NCBI RefSeq assembly: GCF_014647655.1
Contig: NZ_BMPP01000008.1
Coordinates: 120,196 to 184,195 of the forward strand
DNA from: Deinococcus malanensis
GTDB taxonomy: Bacteria; Deinococcota; Deinococci; Deinococcales; Deinococcaceae
Reading direction: 5' to 3'
Length of the DNA stretch: 64,000 nt
Positions 63,941 to 64,000 of the stretch are shown here, piece after piece. The number at the start of each line of letters is the position of its first letter. Within the stretch, counting starts at the first letter, position 1. The position numbers and the translations under genes were made by a program. Below the pieces are notes generated by a model that had not been told where the DNA came from, searched no databases, and saw only the letters and a list, made by a program, of their open reading frames with translations.

Positions 63941-64000
63941 ATGTCTGGTTGGAAGCCCTCAAAGCTCACCCGTGCCCAGCAGGAAGAACGCCGGCTCGCC
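63941..64000 (+). CDS. Start of a possible IS630-type transposase (runs off the window)
   Basis: Twenty codons are visible, beginning MSGWKPSKLTRAQQEERRLA. This Lys/Arg/Glu-rich opening recalls the helix-turn-helix N-terminus of IS630-like transposases in Deinococcus. A TATACT hexamer (63927-63932) lies eight bases before the ATG in an AT-rich patch that differs from the surrounding DNA. The identity cannot be confirmed from so short a piece. Confidence 0.4.
   Translation, partial: MSGWKPSKLTRAQQEERRLA

Overview
The window is a stretch of Deinococcus-type chromosome. It is GC-rich and gene-dense. Recognisable orthologues (Obg, L21/L27, DnaK-GrpE-DnaJ, DnaE, RNase PH, MurI, PilT, HolB) sit among lipoproteins, secreted S8 peptidases and many signalling proteins typical of the genus. 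Two regulatory features support the assignment. A HAIR operator lies at the dnaK promoter, and HspR control is known in D. radiodurans. About twenty genes have a -10 hexamer of the form TANNNT (or close) ending only 5-8 bases before the start codon, the leaderless-mRNA layout reported for D. deserti. No rRNA, tRNA, CRISPR array or intact prophage was seen.

Layout. 0-3.2 kb: start of cmk, a periplasmic cyclophilin lipoprotein, and obgE-rpmA-rplU on the minus strand. 3.5-9.7 kb: DUF1232 protein, OmpR-type two-component pair, nucleotidyltransferase, ferredoxin, a CorA transporter behind an unusual leader with two short ORFs, and a membrane diguanylate cyclase. 9.7-14.6 kb: orphan Phd-like antitoxin, DoxX, rph-murI, MazG-like protein, LysN-type aminotransferase and class II aldolase. 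14.7-18.7 kb: secreted protein, an S8 peptidase split by a frameshift, and a CBS protein. 18.8-22.8 kb: HAIR-controlled dnaK-grpE-VF530-dnaJ operon. 23-29.7 kb: PAS protein, dnaE, DUF72, a decarboxylase remnant and DUF488.

29.7-34.9 kb is a gene-poor accessory zone. It holds a possible small RNA or attenuator, a beta-helix lipoprotein, a DUF2726-like protein and a copper-binding four-helix protein. 34.9-41.3 kb: TPR-GGDEF-EAL protein, pilT, DinB-like and formyl-THF cyclo-ligase-like proteins, nitrilase, GNAT. 41.4-44.4 kb: a three-gene operon (type III polyketide synthase, methyltransferase, FAD monooxygenase), probably making a modified phenolic lipid or quinone. 44.7-50.5 kb: SDR plus two small membrane proteins, S66 peptidase, phosphoesterase, holB and an MBL hydrolase. 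50.6-54.4 kb: second S8 peptidase, cupin lipoprotein, decayed IS and DUF2270. 54.6-64 kb: activase-like protein, APH(3')-like kinase, MMPL transporter, DedA, HAD hydrolase, a large PAS/GAF histidine kinase, and the start of what may be another transposase.

The most interesting candidate is the corA leader at 7176-7366. A perfect Shine-Dalgarno precedes a 32-residue proline- and glutamate-rich ORF, followed by a second short ORF that overlaps the corA start. It resembles in plan the Mg2+-sensing leader peptides (MgtL, CorL) of enterobacteria. All functions here are inferred by reading the sequence; no database search was run.
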